Assembly (NCBI RefSeq): GCF_001870735.1
Contig: NZ_MORL01000028.1
Location: forward strand, 1 to 64,000
Length of the DNA: 64,000 bases
Source: Arsenicibacter rosenii
Lineage (GTDB): Bacteria > Bacteroidota > Bacteroidia > Cytophagales > Spirosomataceae
Reading direction: 5' to 3'
Part shown: positions 55,723 to 63,208 of the stretch, in pieces
How the letters are laid out: each line of letters begins with the position of its first letter
How positions within the stretch are numbered: position 1 is the first letter of the stretch
Notes under the pieces: model-generated
Databases searched by the model: none
The model's input: the letters and a program-made list of their open reading frames with translations, nothing else
Told to the model about the DNA's origin: nothing
Made by a program: the position numbers and the translations under genes

Positions 55723-57240
55723 ATGAAAACCAGCTTTCGTTTACTCAACGTTATTCTTTTTACCGGCCTGACCATGCTGCTGGCCGCCTATACCCTGCCC
55801 GTACCGAAGGCACGGCAACCGAATATTATTTACATCTATGCCGATGATCTGGGCTATGGTGAATTAGGGTGCTACGGCCAGCAAAAGATCCGGACGCCCC
55901 ATCTGGATCAGCTTGCCCGCGAAGGCATGCGGTTCACACAGCACTATTCCAGCATGCCCGTCTGTGCCCCCGCACGCTGTATGCTCCTGACGGGCAAACA
56001 CGCCGGCCACGCCTACATCCGGGGTAATTATGAGATGGGCGGTTTTGCCGATTCGCTCGAAGGGGGGCAGATGCCACTTTATCCCGGCGCGTTTACCATT
56101 GGCCGGATGTTGCAGCAAAACGGCTATAAAACCGCCTGTATCGGTAAATGGGGTATGGGCATGGCCAACACAACCGGCAACCCCAACGACCAGGGGTTCG
56201 ATTATTTTTACGGCTACCTCGACCAGAAACAGGCCCATAATCACTACCCGACTCACCTCTGGGAAAACGGGAAGCCGGTAAAGCTCAACAATCCGTTCAT
56301 CGATGTTCATCAGAAATTAACGCCGGACAAAGCCACCCCCGAAGGCTTTGCCTATTACCGGGGCAACGAGTATGCCATTGACAAAATGGCGGATAAGGCG
56401 CAGGCATTTATCCGGCAACAAAAAAGCGGTCCCTTCTTTCTGTACCTGCCTTTTACTGTACCTCATGCTTCGCTTCAGGCGCCTGAAGCAGCTGTTAAGG
56501 AATACGCTGACAAATTCGGCGACAAACCGTATCTGGGTCAGCAAGGGTATGCGGCTACGCCTTACCCGCGGGCTACCTATGCCGCCATGATCACGTACAT
56601 GGATACAAAAGTCGGCCAGATTATGCAGTTGCTGAAAGAGCTTGAACTGGATGACAATACGCTGGTGATGTTTTCGAGCGACAACGGCGCTACCTTTAAT
56701 GGTGGGGTCGAAGCGGCATTCTTTAATAGCGTCGGCAACCTGCGCGGCCTGAAAATGGATGTATACGAAGGGGGGATCCGCGAGCCGATGATTGCCCGCT
56801 GGCCAGGCAAAATCAAGGCCGGCCAGGTAACCGACCATGTGTCGGTGCAATATGACCTGCTGGCTACCCTCGCCGAACTGATCGGGCACAAACAGCCCTT
56901 CGCAACCGACGGACTTTCGTTTCTGCCGACGCTGTTCACGCAGCCGGATAAACAGAAAAAACACCCGTTCCTGTACTGGGAATATCCCGAAAAAGGCGGA
57001 CAGCTCGCGATCCGGATGGGCAACTGGAAAGCGGTTAAAACCAATCTGCGGACCAACCGGAAAGCGCCCTGGGAACTCTATGACCTATCGAATGATGTAA
57101 GCGAAACGACCAATGTAGCCGCACAACATCCCGACCTGCTCCGGCAGTTTGACGCCATCGTGGCCCGCGAACATACCCCGACCCATATTAACGAATGGGA
57201 ACTAATTTCGCCGAAAATCGCACCGGCCAGTGGTAAATAA
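55723..57240 (+). CDS. Type I sulfatase, periplasmic
   Basis: This 505-residue exported sulfatase hydrolyses sulfate esters, probably on a glycan. Its N-terminus is hydrophobic (residues 8-26). Metal ligands are in IYADDLGYGELGCYG, and the catalytic motif is C81-A-P-A-R85, where the cysteine must be oxidised to formylglycine by a maturation enzyme not present in the window. GKWGMGMAN and SSDNGATFNGG complete the active site. It is second to last in the sulfatase part of the SusCD locus, 82 bases before another sulfatase. Glycan specificity cannot be deduced. Confidence 0.87.
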   Translation: MKTSFRLLNVILFTGLTMLLAAYTLPVPKARQPNIIYIYADDLGYGELGCYGQQKIRTPHLDQLAREGMRFTQHYSSMPVCAPARCMLLTGKHAGHAYIRGNYEMGGFADSLEGGQMPLYPGAFTIGRMLQQNGYKTACIGKWGMGMANTTGNPNDQGFDYFYGYLDQKQAHNHYPTHLWENGKPVKLNNPFIDVHQKLTPDKATPEGFAYYRGNEYAIDKMADKAQAFIRQQKSGPFFLYLPFTVPHASLQAPEAAVKEYADKFGDKPYLGQQGYAATPYPRATYAAMITYMDTKVGQIMQLLKELELDDNTLVMFSSDNGATFNGGVEAAFFNSVGNLRGLKMDVYEGGIREPMIARWPGKIKAGQVTDHVSVQYDLLATLAELIGHKQPFATDGLSFLPTLFTQPDKQKKHPFLYWEYPEKGGQLAIRMGNWKAVKTNLRTNRKAPWELYDLSNDVSETTNVAAQHPDLLRQFDAIVAREHTPTHINEWELISPKIAPASGK

Positions 57241-57319
57241 CCCCTTTTCAGGACATTTATAGGTGAGCCCCGCTGCTCAACAGACATTTACATTGCATTT
57301 TAACCTTGTACAACCCGCT

Positions 57320-58777
57320 ATGCGTATACTACCACGGCGTTTATCCCATCTGCTGCTAAGCTCCTTTGCCCTGATCGGTCTCGGTTTTTCGGTCAGTGCC
57401 TGGATCAGCAAACCGGCTGCCACACCGCCCAACGTGGTCCTGTTTTTTATGGACGACATGGGCTACGGCGACTTGTCGGTTACCGGCGCACTCGGCTATA
57501 CCACCCCTAACCTCGACCGCATGGCGGCCGAAGGCTCACGGTTTTCCAATTTCCTGGTAGCACAGGCCGTGTGCAGCGCCTCCCGGGCCGCCCTGATGAC
57601 AGGCTGTTACCCCAACCGGCTGGGGGTGTCAGGCGCTTTCGGACCCAACTCACCGGTGGGCCTTAACCCCAACGAAGAAACACTGGCCGAACTGCTGAAA
57701 GAGCGCGGATACACAACCGGCATTTTCGGCAAATGGCACCTCGGCGACCACCAGCAGTTCCTGCCGCTTCAGCAAGGCTTCGACGAATATTACGGTGTCC
57801 CCTACTCTCACGATATGTGGCCGCTCCATCCGTGGCAGGCACAGGCCAACTACCCGCCGCTGCACTGGATTGACGGAAATGACAAAAAGGACGAGATAAA
57901 AGACCTGAACGATGCCGGTAAAATCACCGCATCCATTACCGAACGGGCACTGGGTTTTATCAGGAAACATAAATCGAAGCCGTTCTTCCTGTACGTGCCG
58001 CATCCGCTGCCACACGTTCCGCTAGCGGTTTCTCCCACTTTCAAAGGCAAGACCGCCAAAGGTATATACGGTGACGTCATTACGGAGCTGGACTGGTCGG
58101 TCGGTCAGATCATGGGTGAGCTCAAAAAGCAGAATCTGGACAAAAACACGCTGGTGATCTTTATCAGCGATAACGGGCCGTGGCTTAACTACGGCGACCA
58201 TGCCGGCTCGTCGGGTGGGTTCCGCGAAGGCAAAGGCACTTCGTTTGAAGGCGGTCACCGTGTTCCGTGTCTGGTCCGCTGGCCGGGCGTTGTTCCGGCA
58301 GGACGGGTCTGCAACAAGCTCCTGACGACGATGGACATTCTGCCGACGGTAGCCAAAGTCTGCGGGGCCCGCCTGCCCAAAAACCGCATCGATGGGGTCG
58401 ACTGGCTGGCGCTCCTTAAAGGCGATAATGCCATGACTCCCCGGACGAAATTTTACTATTATTACCGCAAAAACAGCCTGGAGGCCGTCCGGGAGGGCGA
58501 CTGGAAACTAGTGTTTGCGCATCCGGGCCGGACGTACGAAGGTTTCTTACCCGGGCAGGACGGCAAGCCGGGGCAGACCACCGAAAACCACGCATTTCCG
58601 ACCGGCCTGTTTGATCTGCGCCGCGACCCGGGCGAGCGTTATGATGTCCGTGAGCAGCATCCGGAAATTGTGGCCCGTCTCGAAAAAGTAGCCGAAGAAG
58701 CCCGCGCCGACCTGGGCGATGACCTACAGAAGCGCACCGGCGCCAACGTCCGCGAGCCGGGACGGGTGGCGAAGTAG
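57320..58777 (+). CDS. Type I sulfatase, arylsulfatase A-like
   Basis: This 485-residue exported sulfatase has FFMDDMGYGDLSVTGALGY for metal binding and the catalytic motif C85-S-A-S-R89, the C-x-A-x-R variant that also matures to formylglycine. GIFGKWHLGDHQQFLPLQQGFDEYYG and ISDNGPWLNYGDHAGSSGGFREGKGT are the standard later motifs. Its signal peptide begins at the ATG at 57320; a GTG-like frame start at 57263 adds 19 unlikely residues. It differs from the preceding sulfatase in motif and sequence, so the two probably act on different positions of one substrate. Confidence 0.87.
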   Translation: MRILPRRLSHLLLSSFALIGLGFSVSAWISKPAATPPNVVLFFMDDMGYGDLSVTGALGYTTPNLDRMAAEGSRFSNFLVAQAVCSASRAALMTGCYPNRLGVSGAFGPNSPVGLNPNEETLAELLKERGYTTGIFGKWHLGDHQQFLPLQQGFDEYYGVPYSHDMWPLHPWQAQANYPPLHWIDGNDKKDEIKDLNDAGKITASITERALGFIRKHKSKPFFLYVPHPLPHVPLAVSPTFKGKTAKGIYGDVITELDWSVGQIMGELKKQNLDKNTLVIFISDNGPWLNYGDHAGSSGGFREGKGTSFEGGHRVPCLVRWPGVVPAGRVCNKLLTTMDILPTVAKVCGARLPKNRIDGVDWLALLKGDNAMTPRTKFYYYYRKNSLEAVREGDWKLVFAHPGRTYEGFLPGQDGKPGQTTENHAFPTGLFDLRRDPGERYDVREQHPEIVARLEKVAEEARADLGDDLQKRTGANVREPGRVAK

Positions 58778-58790
58778 TCTGCCACAAAGA

Positions 58791-58840
58791 GCAAAGCAAA
58801 AGGAGCACGAAGATCAGTCTTTGTGCTCCTTTTGCTTTGC
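58791..58840 (+). terminator. Strong terminator of the sulfatase operon
   Basis: A perfect 18-base stem (arms 58791-58808 and 58823-58840) with A- and T-rich parts lies just after the second sulfatase. The remaining bases to 59056 show no gene. Confidence 0.8.
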
Positions 58841-59056
58841 CTGACTATCTATGCGTTACCTTCTTTTTTTCTTCGTGCCCCTTATTTTCTTACTGCCTTC
58901 GTAGTTCGTCATTTCCTGCTAATAAACCATTTTCAGCTGGCCATCAACAAAAAAGCTATAGAATAACATTTACATATATGTCTATTAAAAAAAATCCTTA
59001 CTACATTCCCGTTAAATTTAGCAAACCCCATCTCATAATCTCTCAGTGCTTACCTT

Positions 59057-60460
59057 ATGAAATCATTTTTTACCTTTCTAATCGGTCTATGCTGTTTGGG
59101 ACAGCTTGCGTATGGCCAGAGTAATCCGGCATCGCTGATGCAATCATTGCGTTACCTCAAAACCGGTAACAGCCTCCGCGAGGCCCAGCAATACGAAAAA
59201 GCAGATGAATACCTGAACCGCGCACTGACGGGTGTCAAAGCCGCAAAACACAATTACTGGACCGCTGCCGTTTACGAAAACCTCGGCCTGCTCGCCCGCG
59301 ACCGCAATGATATGATGCGGGCTGGTCAATACCTGAATCAGGCCATTGATCTATACCAGGGAGGCGGCTATACGGTAAGTGAGAAAGTACTGCGGCAGAT
59401 TCTCAGCGGTCTGAAAGAAACCGAAGAACTCTATGGCGGTATCGACATTGGTGCCAAAGGCGTGAAACTGTCGGTGGTTGCGCTGAAATTCTCGACGGAT
59501 GGCCATGCGCTGTTCCGGATCGTTAAATCCGAAACACGCAATACCGCGCCGATCGAATGTACGCCGGCCGTTTTCGCCGAAACCGCCAAGGCCGTACACA
59601 TCTTCCTGGACTCGCTCATGACCCGCCGCAAGCTGACGAAAAACCGGATTTTTGTGGTCGGTAGCAGCGGTCTGCAAACAGCCCTGGTGAAAAACAACAA
59701 ACAGGCCGATCTGGAAAAAGCCCTGCACGACGAACTGGGCAGTACGTGGCCAACCGCCATTCCGTTTATCGACGCCGCCGGGGAGGCCGAACTAACGGTG
59801 CGCGGCACCATCCCCCGCCGCGAATGGCTGACAACCGCCACCATCGACATTGGCAGCGGCAACACCAAAGGCGGTTATTTCACGGCCGACAATACGTTTG
59901 ACTACATCGACTTCCCGGGTACGGTTTCGATGCTGAAAAAAGTCCAGGAAGGCGGCAAACCGGTTGACCAGTCGGCGCAGCAGGTGTATACCGATGAATT
60001 GCAGTCGGTGGTGAAGCGTGAGATGGGTCGGAAAGCCGGATTCCAGAACCGCAACCGCATCTACATGATGGGCGGCATCGTCTATGCGCTTGTGACGTAT
60101 CTGCACCCGCGTGAGATTAATACCCAGCTGGTTAAGTTTACGTATAAAGATGCCGTGAAACTACAGGAAATGGCTATCCAGAACTACGATGCCCTGACCA
60201 ATCCCGATCTGAGCGGACTGGATAACGAAGAAGCGATGCGGAAGGCCCAGGCCGACATTAAAACAGTGCGGGAAAAAGTCTTTAAACGCGACGAAATTAT
60301 TGCCGGAGCTACTATGCTACGGGGTGTGCTGGAAGAATGCCGCCGCAGCCGTCCCGAAACCAAAGAATTTATCTTCCCGCGCGGCGGTGTGATTGGCTGG
60401 ATCTCCGGCTACATCATCCAGTCCATCGAAAAAGAATACCGCGAACAGAAAGCGCAATAG
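59057..60460 (+). CDS. Exported TPR protein with Ppx/GppA-like ASKHA domain
   Basis: This 467-residue protein has a cleavable signal peptide (residues 1-21, ending AYGQ), two TPR-like units (about 28-115, AQQYEKADEYLNRALTGV, AAVYENLGLLARDRNDMMRAGQYLNQAIDLY), then an ASKHA fold resembling exopolyphosphatases: GGIDIGAKGVKLSVV (about 128-141), FVVGSSGLQTAL, ATIDIGSGNTKGGYF (about 261-275) and YMMGGIVYAL (about 336-345). Ppx/GppA enzymes are normally cytoplasmic, so an exported form is odd; it may hydrolyse periplasmic polyphosphate or only bind a ligand. It stands alone, followed by a duplicated hairpin repeat. Confidence 0.7.
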   Translation: MKSFFTFLIGLCCLGQLAYGQSNPASLMQSLRYLKTGNSLREAQQYEKADEYLNRALTGVKAAKHNYWTAAVYENLGLLARDRNDMMRAGQYLNQAIDLYQGGGYTVSEKVLRQILSGLKETEELYGGIDIGAKGVKLSVVALKFSTDGHALFRIVKSETRNTAPIECTPAVFAETAKAVHIFLDSLMTRRKLTKNRIFVVGSSGLQTALVKNNKQADLEKALHDELGSTWPTAIPFIDAAGEAELTVRGTIPRREWLTTATIDIGSGNTKGGYFTADNTFDYIDFPGTVSMLKKVQEGGKPVDQSAQQVYTDELQSVVKREMGRKAGFQNRNRIYMMGGIVYALVTYLHPREINTQLVKFTYKDAVKLQEMAIQNYDALTNPDLSGLDNEEAMRKAQADIKTVREKVFKRDEIIAGATMLRGVLEECRRSRPETKEFIFPRGGVIGWISGYIIQSIEKEYREQKAQ

Positions 60461-60603
60461 GACTGTGATTAGTATGATTCAATGATTAAGTGATTAACGG
60501 CGCAGCGATTGAGTCATTTAGGAAATGACTCAATCACTGCCTTCCGCTGCTCCAGCATTTTATTAGTCAATCCTTCAGCAGTTCAATCACAAAATCACAC
60601 TAA
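60459..60603. repeat. Hairpin-bearing intergenic repeat, copy 1
   Basis: This 145-base unit starts with AGGACTGTGATTAG at the stop codon of the preceding gene. It contains a perfect palindrome, GATTGAGTCATTT with a three-base loop, at 60507-60535. It is repeated immediately downstream. Confidence 0.8.
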
Positions 60604-60605
60604 AC

Positions 60606-60743
60606 AGGACTGTGATTAGTATGATTCAATGATTGAATGATTAGGCGATTGAGTCATTTGCTAAATGACTCAATCACTGCCTTCCGCTGCTCCAGCATTT
60701 TATTAGTCAATCCTTCAGCAGTTCAATCACAAAATCACACTAA
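60606..60743. repeat. Hairpin-bearing intergenic repeat, copy 2
   Basis: This tandem copy is seven bases shorter than copy 1 and otherwise nearly identical. Its palindrome (60647-60675) has the same arms but a different loop (GCT in place of AGG), so the arms appear conserved by structure. The unit may be REP-like. Confidence 0.8.
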
Positions 60744-60750
60744 TCACAAA

Positions 60751-60785
60751 ATCATAGTAATCATAGTAATCATAGTAATCATAGT
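60751..60785. repeat. Nine-base tandem repeat reaching a stop codon
   Basis: ATCATAGTA is repeated nearly four times. The last copy overlaps the stop codon of the leftward gene (60779-60781), so repeat slippage here could change the protein's end. Confidence 0.75.
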
Positions 60786-62581
60786 TTGCACTGTTCCTTA
60801 AATGACTTGTGGTTGGTTTGGGCAAGGCGGTACAGGCTGGCGTAATGCTGGATAGTTTTGGCCGGCACCGTTATGTTGAATGTTTCCTGTAACCGCTCGC
60901 ATTCGTCGGAAATCGGATTACTGGTATCCTGCGGAAAATCGTGGATATAGAGCGTTAAAGGCCGGTTATGCCCTGCAATCTGAACCGGTACGGCTTCAAT
61001 TTTGGCGTTATAATTCATCTGTAGCCACTGCGACTGCGACGACGAAATCGTTTCGCGGGTGTAATAGGTCATCAGCCGGAAATAAGCCGGTGCATATCCC
61101 GTTTGAAAAGCGTACCGGTAAAAGCGTTCGGCATTGCCCCAACTCTTACCGCTCGATTTATGTTCGTACAGGTACCCAAGCGCATAATACAGTAAGCCCG
61201 CCTGGCTGTTGCCCGCCCGCAACGAATCGATTAACCGTTTGCTTTCCTGTTCCGGCTTTGCCAGATCCACTTCCAGATTAGTGAGCACTGCCTGCCGCAT
61301 CCAGCTATTCAGGCTATCCAGCTGATTTTTCTGAATAGCAGCCAATGCCATCGCTGAGTAATTAACGGTTGTGGCCTTTGGTTTGGCAGTCGGGACTGGC
61401 GTTGGCGTTGGTTCTACAACAGTTGGTTTAGTCTCTACCACCGGCGGCGGTGTTGGCTTCGCTTCGGCAACGGCCGGTTTAGTCTCTACCACCGGTGGCG
61501 GCGTTGGCTTCGCTTCGGCAACGGCTGGTTTAGTTTCTACCACCGGTGGTGGCGTTGGCTTCGCTTCGGCAACGGCCGGTTTGGGTTCTACCACCGGTGG
61601 CGGCGTTGGCTTCGCTTCGGCAACGGCCGGTTTAGTCTCTACCACCGGTGCCGGCGTTGGCTTCGCTTCAGCAACGGCCGGTTTAGTCTCTACCACCGGT
61701 GGCGGTGTTGGCTTCGCTTCGGCAACGGCCGGTTTGGGTTCTACCACCGGCGGTGGTGTTGGCGTGGTGGCTACTGCTGGTTTGGGTTCGGTGGCAGCCG
61801 GTTTAGCGCCCCCTCCCTGATTCGCTGTCTTGTAAAAATTCAGGAACGAAACGCCCCGCTGAGCGGCCAGAGAATATAATTGGTTGAAACTGACAATTAC
61901 TTCCGGCGACGGCGTTACATTCCGCACCTCTTTCAGCCGCCGGACTTCATCGGCCAGCGGGTTGGCAGGATCGGCAGGCTGGTCTTCCGCAAACAGGTTC
62001 ACCAGTACTTTCTGGCCATCTGCCTGCCGGGCCTCTACCGAAAACCGCTTCCGGCCAACGTTCAGGTTCTTACGCAGCCGCTCTGCTTCGGCCGCCGGAT
62101 TATCAATCCGTAAACGACCGGACTCGTAGAGCGAAATAAGCTTGTAGGTAGCCGCCGAATCGTTCAGCTGCGCCGCGTAATTATACCACCGCTTCGCCTC
62201 CGAAAGCTTTGCCGGTCCACCGTAGCCTTTTTCGTTCAGATAGCCGAGGGCATAATAAAAAAAGGCATCATCCGATTCGCTGACTGTCACCTGAAACTGC
62301 TTGCGGACTTCCTTATACTGGTGTCTGCGCACCATCGGTATCTGCTCTACCTTCTGGTCGAATTTTCGTACCAGGCTATCGTTCAATGCGCTCAGACTCT
62401 GTTTTTGCGAGGGTAATGAGTCCCGGAAAATCCGGTTAATAACGGCTGTCCCTTTACCGGATACAACCGATGATTTAACAGTTTTCTGAGCGGTCAGCGT
62501 GCGCGGGGCATTTACGGGAGAATATATCACCCCGGGAAACGAAAACGTAAGTAAAAGCAGCCTAGAGACGGTATAGTACAT
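60779..62581 (-). CDS. Exported Sel1-like protein with proline-rich tandem repeats
   Basis: This 600-residue protein has a signal peptide (MYYTVSRLLLLTFSFPGVIYS), a Sel1/TPR-like N-terminal domain (about 105-175, YYALGYLNEKGYGGPAKLSEAKRWYNYAAQL), a 17-residue proline-rich repeat (ETKPAVAEAKPTPPPVV) in the middle and a second Sel1-like domain (LLYYALGYLYEHKSSG, NAERFYRYAFQTG). The two flanking domains resemble each other and both end with a segment such as NPLADEVRRLKEVRNVTPSPEVI or NPISDECERLQETFNITVPAKTI, so the protein seems to be an internal duplication joined by a linker. I chose the ATG at 62581; the frame to 62755 is not signal-peptide-like. Role unknown; scaffolding is likely. Confidence 0.72.
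   Translation of the reverse strand: MYYTVSRLLLLTFSFPGVIYSPVNAPRTLTAQKTVKSSVVSGKGTAVINRIFRDSLPSQKQSLSALNDSLVRKFDQKVEQIPMVRRHQYKEVRKQFQVTVSESDDAFFYYALGYLNEKGYGGPAKLSEAKRWYNYAAQLNDSAATYKLISLYESGRLRIDNPAAEAERLRKNLNVGRKRFSVEARQADGQKVLVNLFAEDQPADPANPLADEVRRLKEVRNVTPSPEVIVSFNQLYSLAAQRGVSFLNFYKTANQGGGAKPAATEPKPAVATTPTPPPVVEPKPAVAEAKPTPPPVVETKPAVAEAKPTPAPVVETKPAVAEAKPTPPPVVEPKPAVAEAKPTPPPVVETKPAVAEAKPTPPPVVETKPAVAEAKPTPPPVVETKPTVVEPTPTPVPTAKPKATTVNYSAMALAAIQKNQLDSLNSWMRQAVLTNLEVDLAKPEQESKRLIDSLRAGNSQAGLLYYALGYLYEHKSSGKSWGNAERFYRYAFQTGYAPAYFRLMTYYTRETISSSQSQWLQMNYNAKIEAVPVQIAGHNRPLTLYIHDFPQDTSNPISDECERLQETFNITVPAKTIQHYASLYRLAQTNHKSFKEQCKL
61437..61742. repeat. 51-base coding tandem repeat, six full copies
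   Basis: Six consecutive 51-base units (ACCACCGG at 61437, 61488, 61539, 61590, 61641, 61692, with a partial seventh at 61743) encode the 17-residue proline-rich linker. Units differ at a few bases (T/P and A/P changes). They can change number by slippage or recombination without shifting the frame. Confidence 0.9.
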
Positions 62582-62787
62582 GATGTTATGATGATTTGCA
62601 GAGATAGCCAAACTTAATAATGTTTGGCCTATTTGCGTAATTTCCTGACCACAACCATATACTATTTTTACAACTTCTGCACAACCTGTCTTTATTAACG
62701 TAATCAATCTGCCAGTCAGGTTATATAGCATCACTACCCACCGGCTGCCAGTCAAAATTTTCCCGCAAAATTTCTATTCATTTTTCA

Positions 62788-62838
62788 TTGTTATTTTTTT
62801 ATTCTACATTTGTAGAAACAATTCTATATCTGTAGAAT
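62788..62838 (+). promoter_or_regulatory. BlaI-type operators overlapping a promoter
   Basis: Two palindromes with the BlaI/MecI TACA-TGTA pattern lie just upstream of the repressor gene: TTCTACATTTGTAGAA at 62802-62817 and ATTCTATATCTGTAGAAT at 62821-62838, the second reaching into the ATG. The first contains a perfect -7 box, TACATTTG (62805-62812); a TTG at 62788-62790 is the nearest -33 candidate but is 14 bases away, shorter than usual. Repressor binding would block its own promoter. Confidence 0.6.
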
Positions 62839-63208
62839 GAAGCTATCGACAACCGAAGAAGTACTGATGAATCACCTGTGGACCCTGGAGAAAGCATTTA
62901 TGAAGGATCTGCTGGATGCCTATGATCCGCCGAAGCCGGCCGCCACCACCCTGGCGACGCTGCTGAAACGCATGACCGACAAAGGCTTTGTGGCCTACCG
63001 CGAATTCGGCAACTCGCGGGAGTACTACCCGGTCATTGCCCGCGAGGCTTATTTCGCGAAACACGTAAACGGACTGATCCGGAATTTCTTCAATAACTCA
63101 GCGGCTCAGTTCGCTTCGTTCTTTACCAAAGAAACGGACATGAGTGCGAAGGAGCTTGAAGAATTGCGCGCGTTGATTGACCAACAGATCGAAAAGAAAA
63201 AAGGATGA
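62837..63208 (+). CDS. BlaI/MecI/CopY-family repressor
   Basis: This 123-residue repressor has an N-terminal winged helix (STTEEVLMNHLWTLEKAFMKDLLDAY, TTLATLLKRMTDKGFVAYREFGNSREYYPVI) and a C-terminal dimerisation and cleavage region. It binds TACA-TGTA dyads such as those overlapping its own start and is cleaved after activation of the membrane protease it overlaps (ATGA, four bases). In Bacteroidota such pairs often control unknown stress or nutrient genes rather than a beta-lactamase; no beta-lactamase is visible here. Confidence 0.88.
   Translation: MKLSTTEEVLMNHLWTLEKAFMKDLLDAYDPPKPAATTLATLLKRMTDKGFVAYREFGNSREYYPVIAREAYFAKHVNGLIRNFFNNSAAQFASFFTKETDMSAKELEELRALIDQQIEKKKG

Noticed and set aside
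58837-59124. 95-codon rightward frame before the TPR/Ppx-like gene
   Set aside because: It overlaps the start and signal peptide of that gene in another frame and has no recognisable content.
61371-61820. Glycine-rich repetitive rightward frame
   Set aside because: It is the antisense of the proline-rich repeats in the Sel1-like gene; the repeat keeps both strands open.
62582-62755. N-terminal extension of the Sel1-like protein
   Set aside because: The extra 58 residues are not conserved-looking, and a proper signal peptide begins at 62581.
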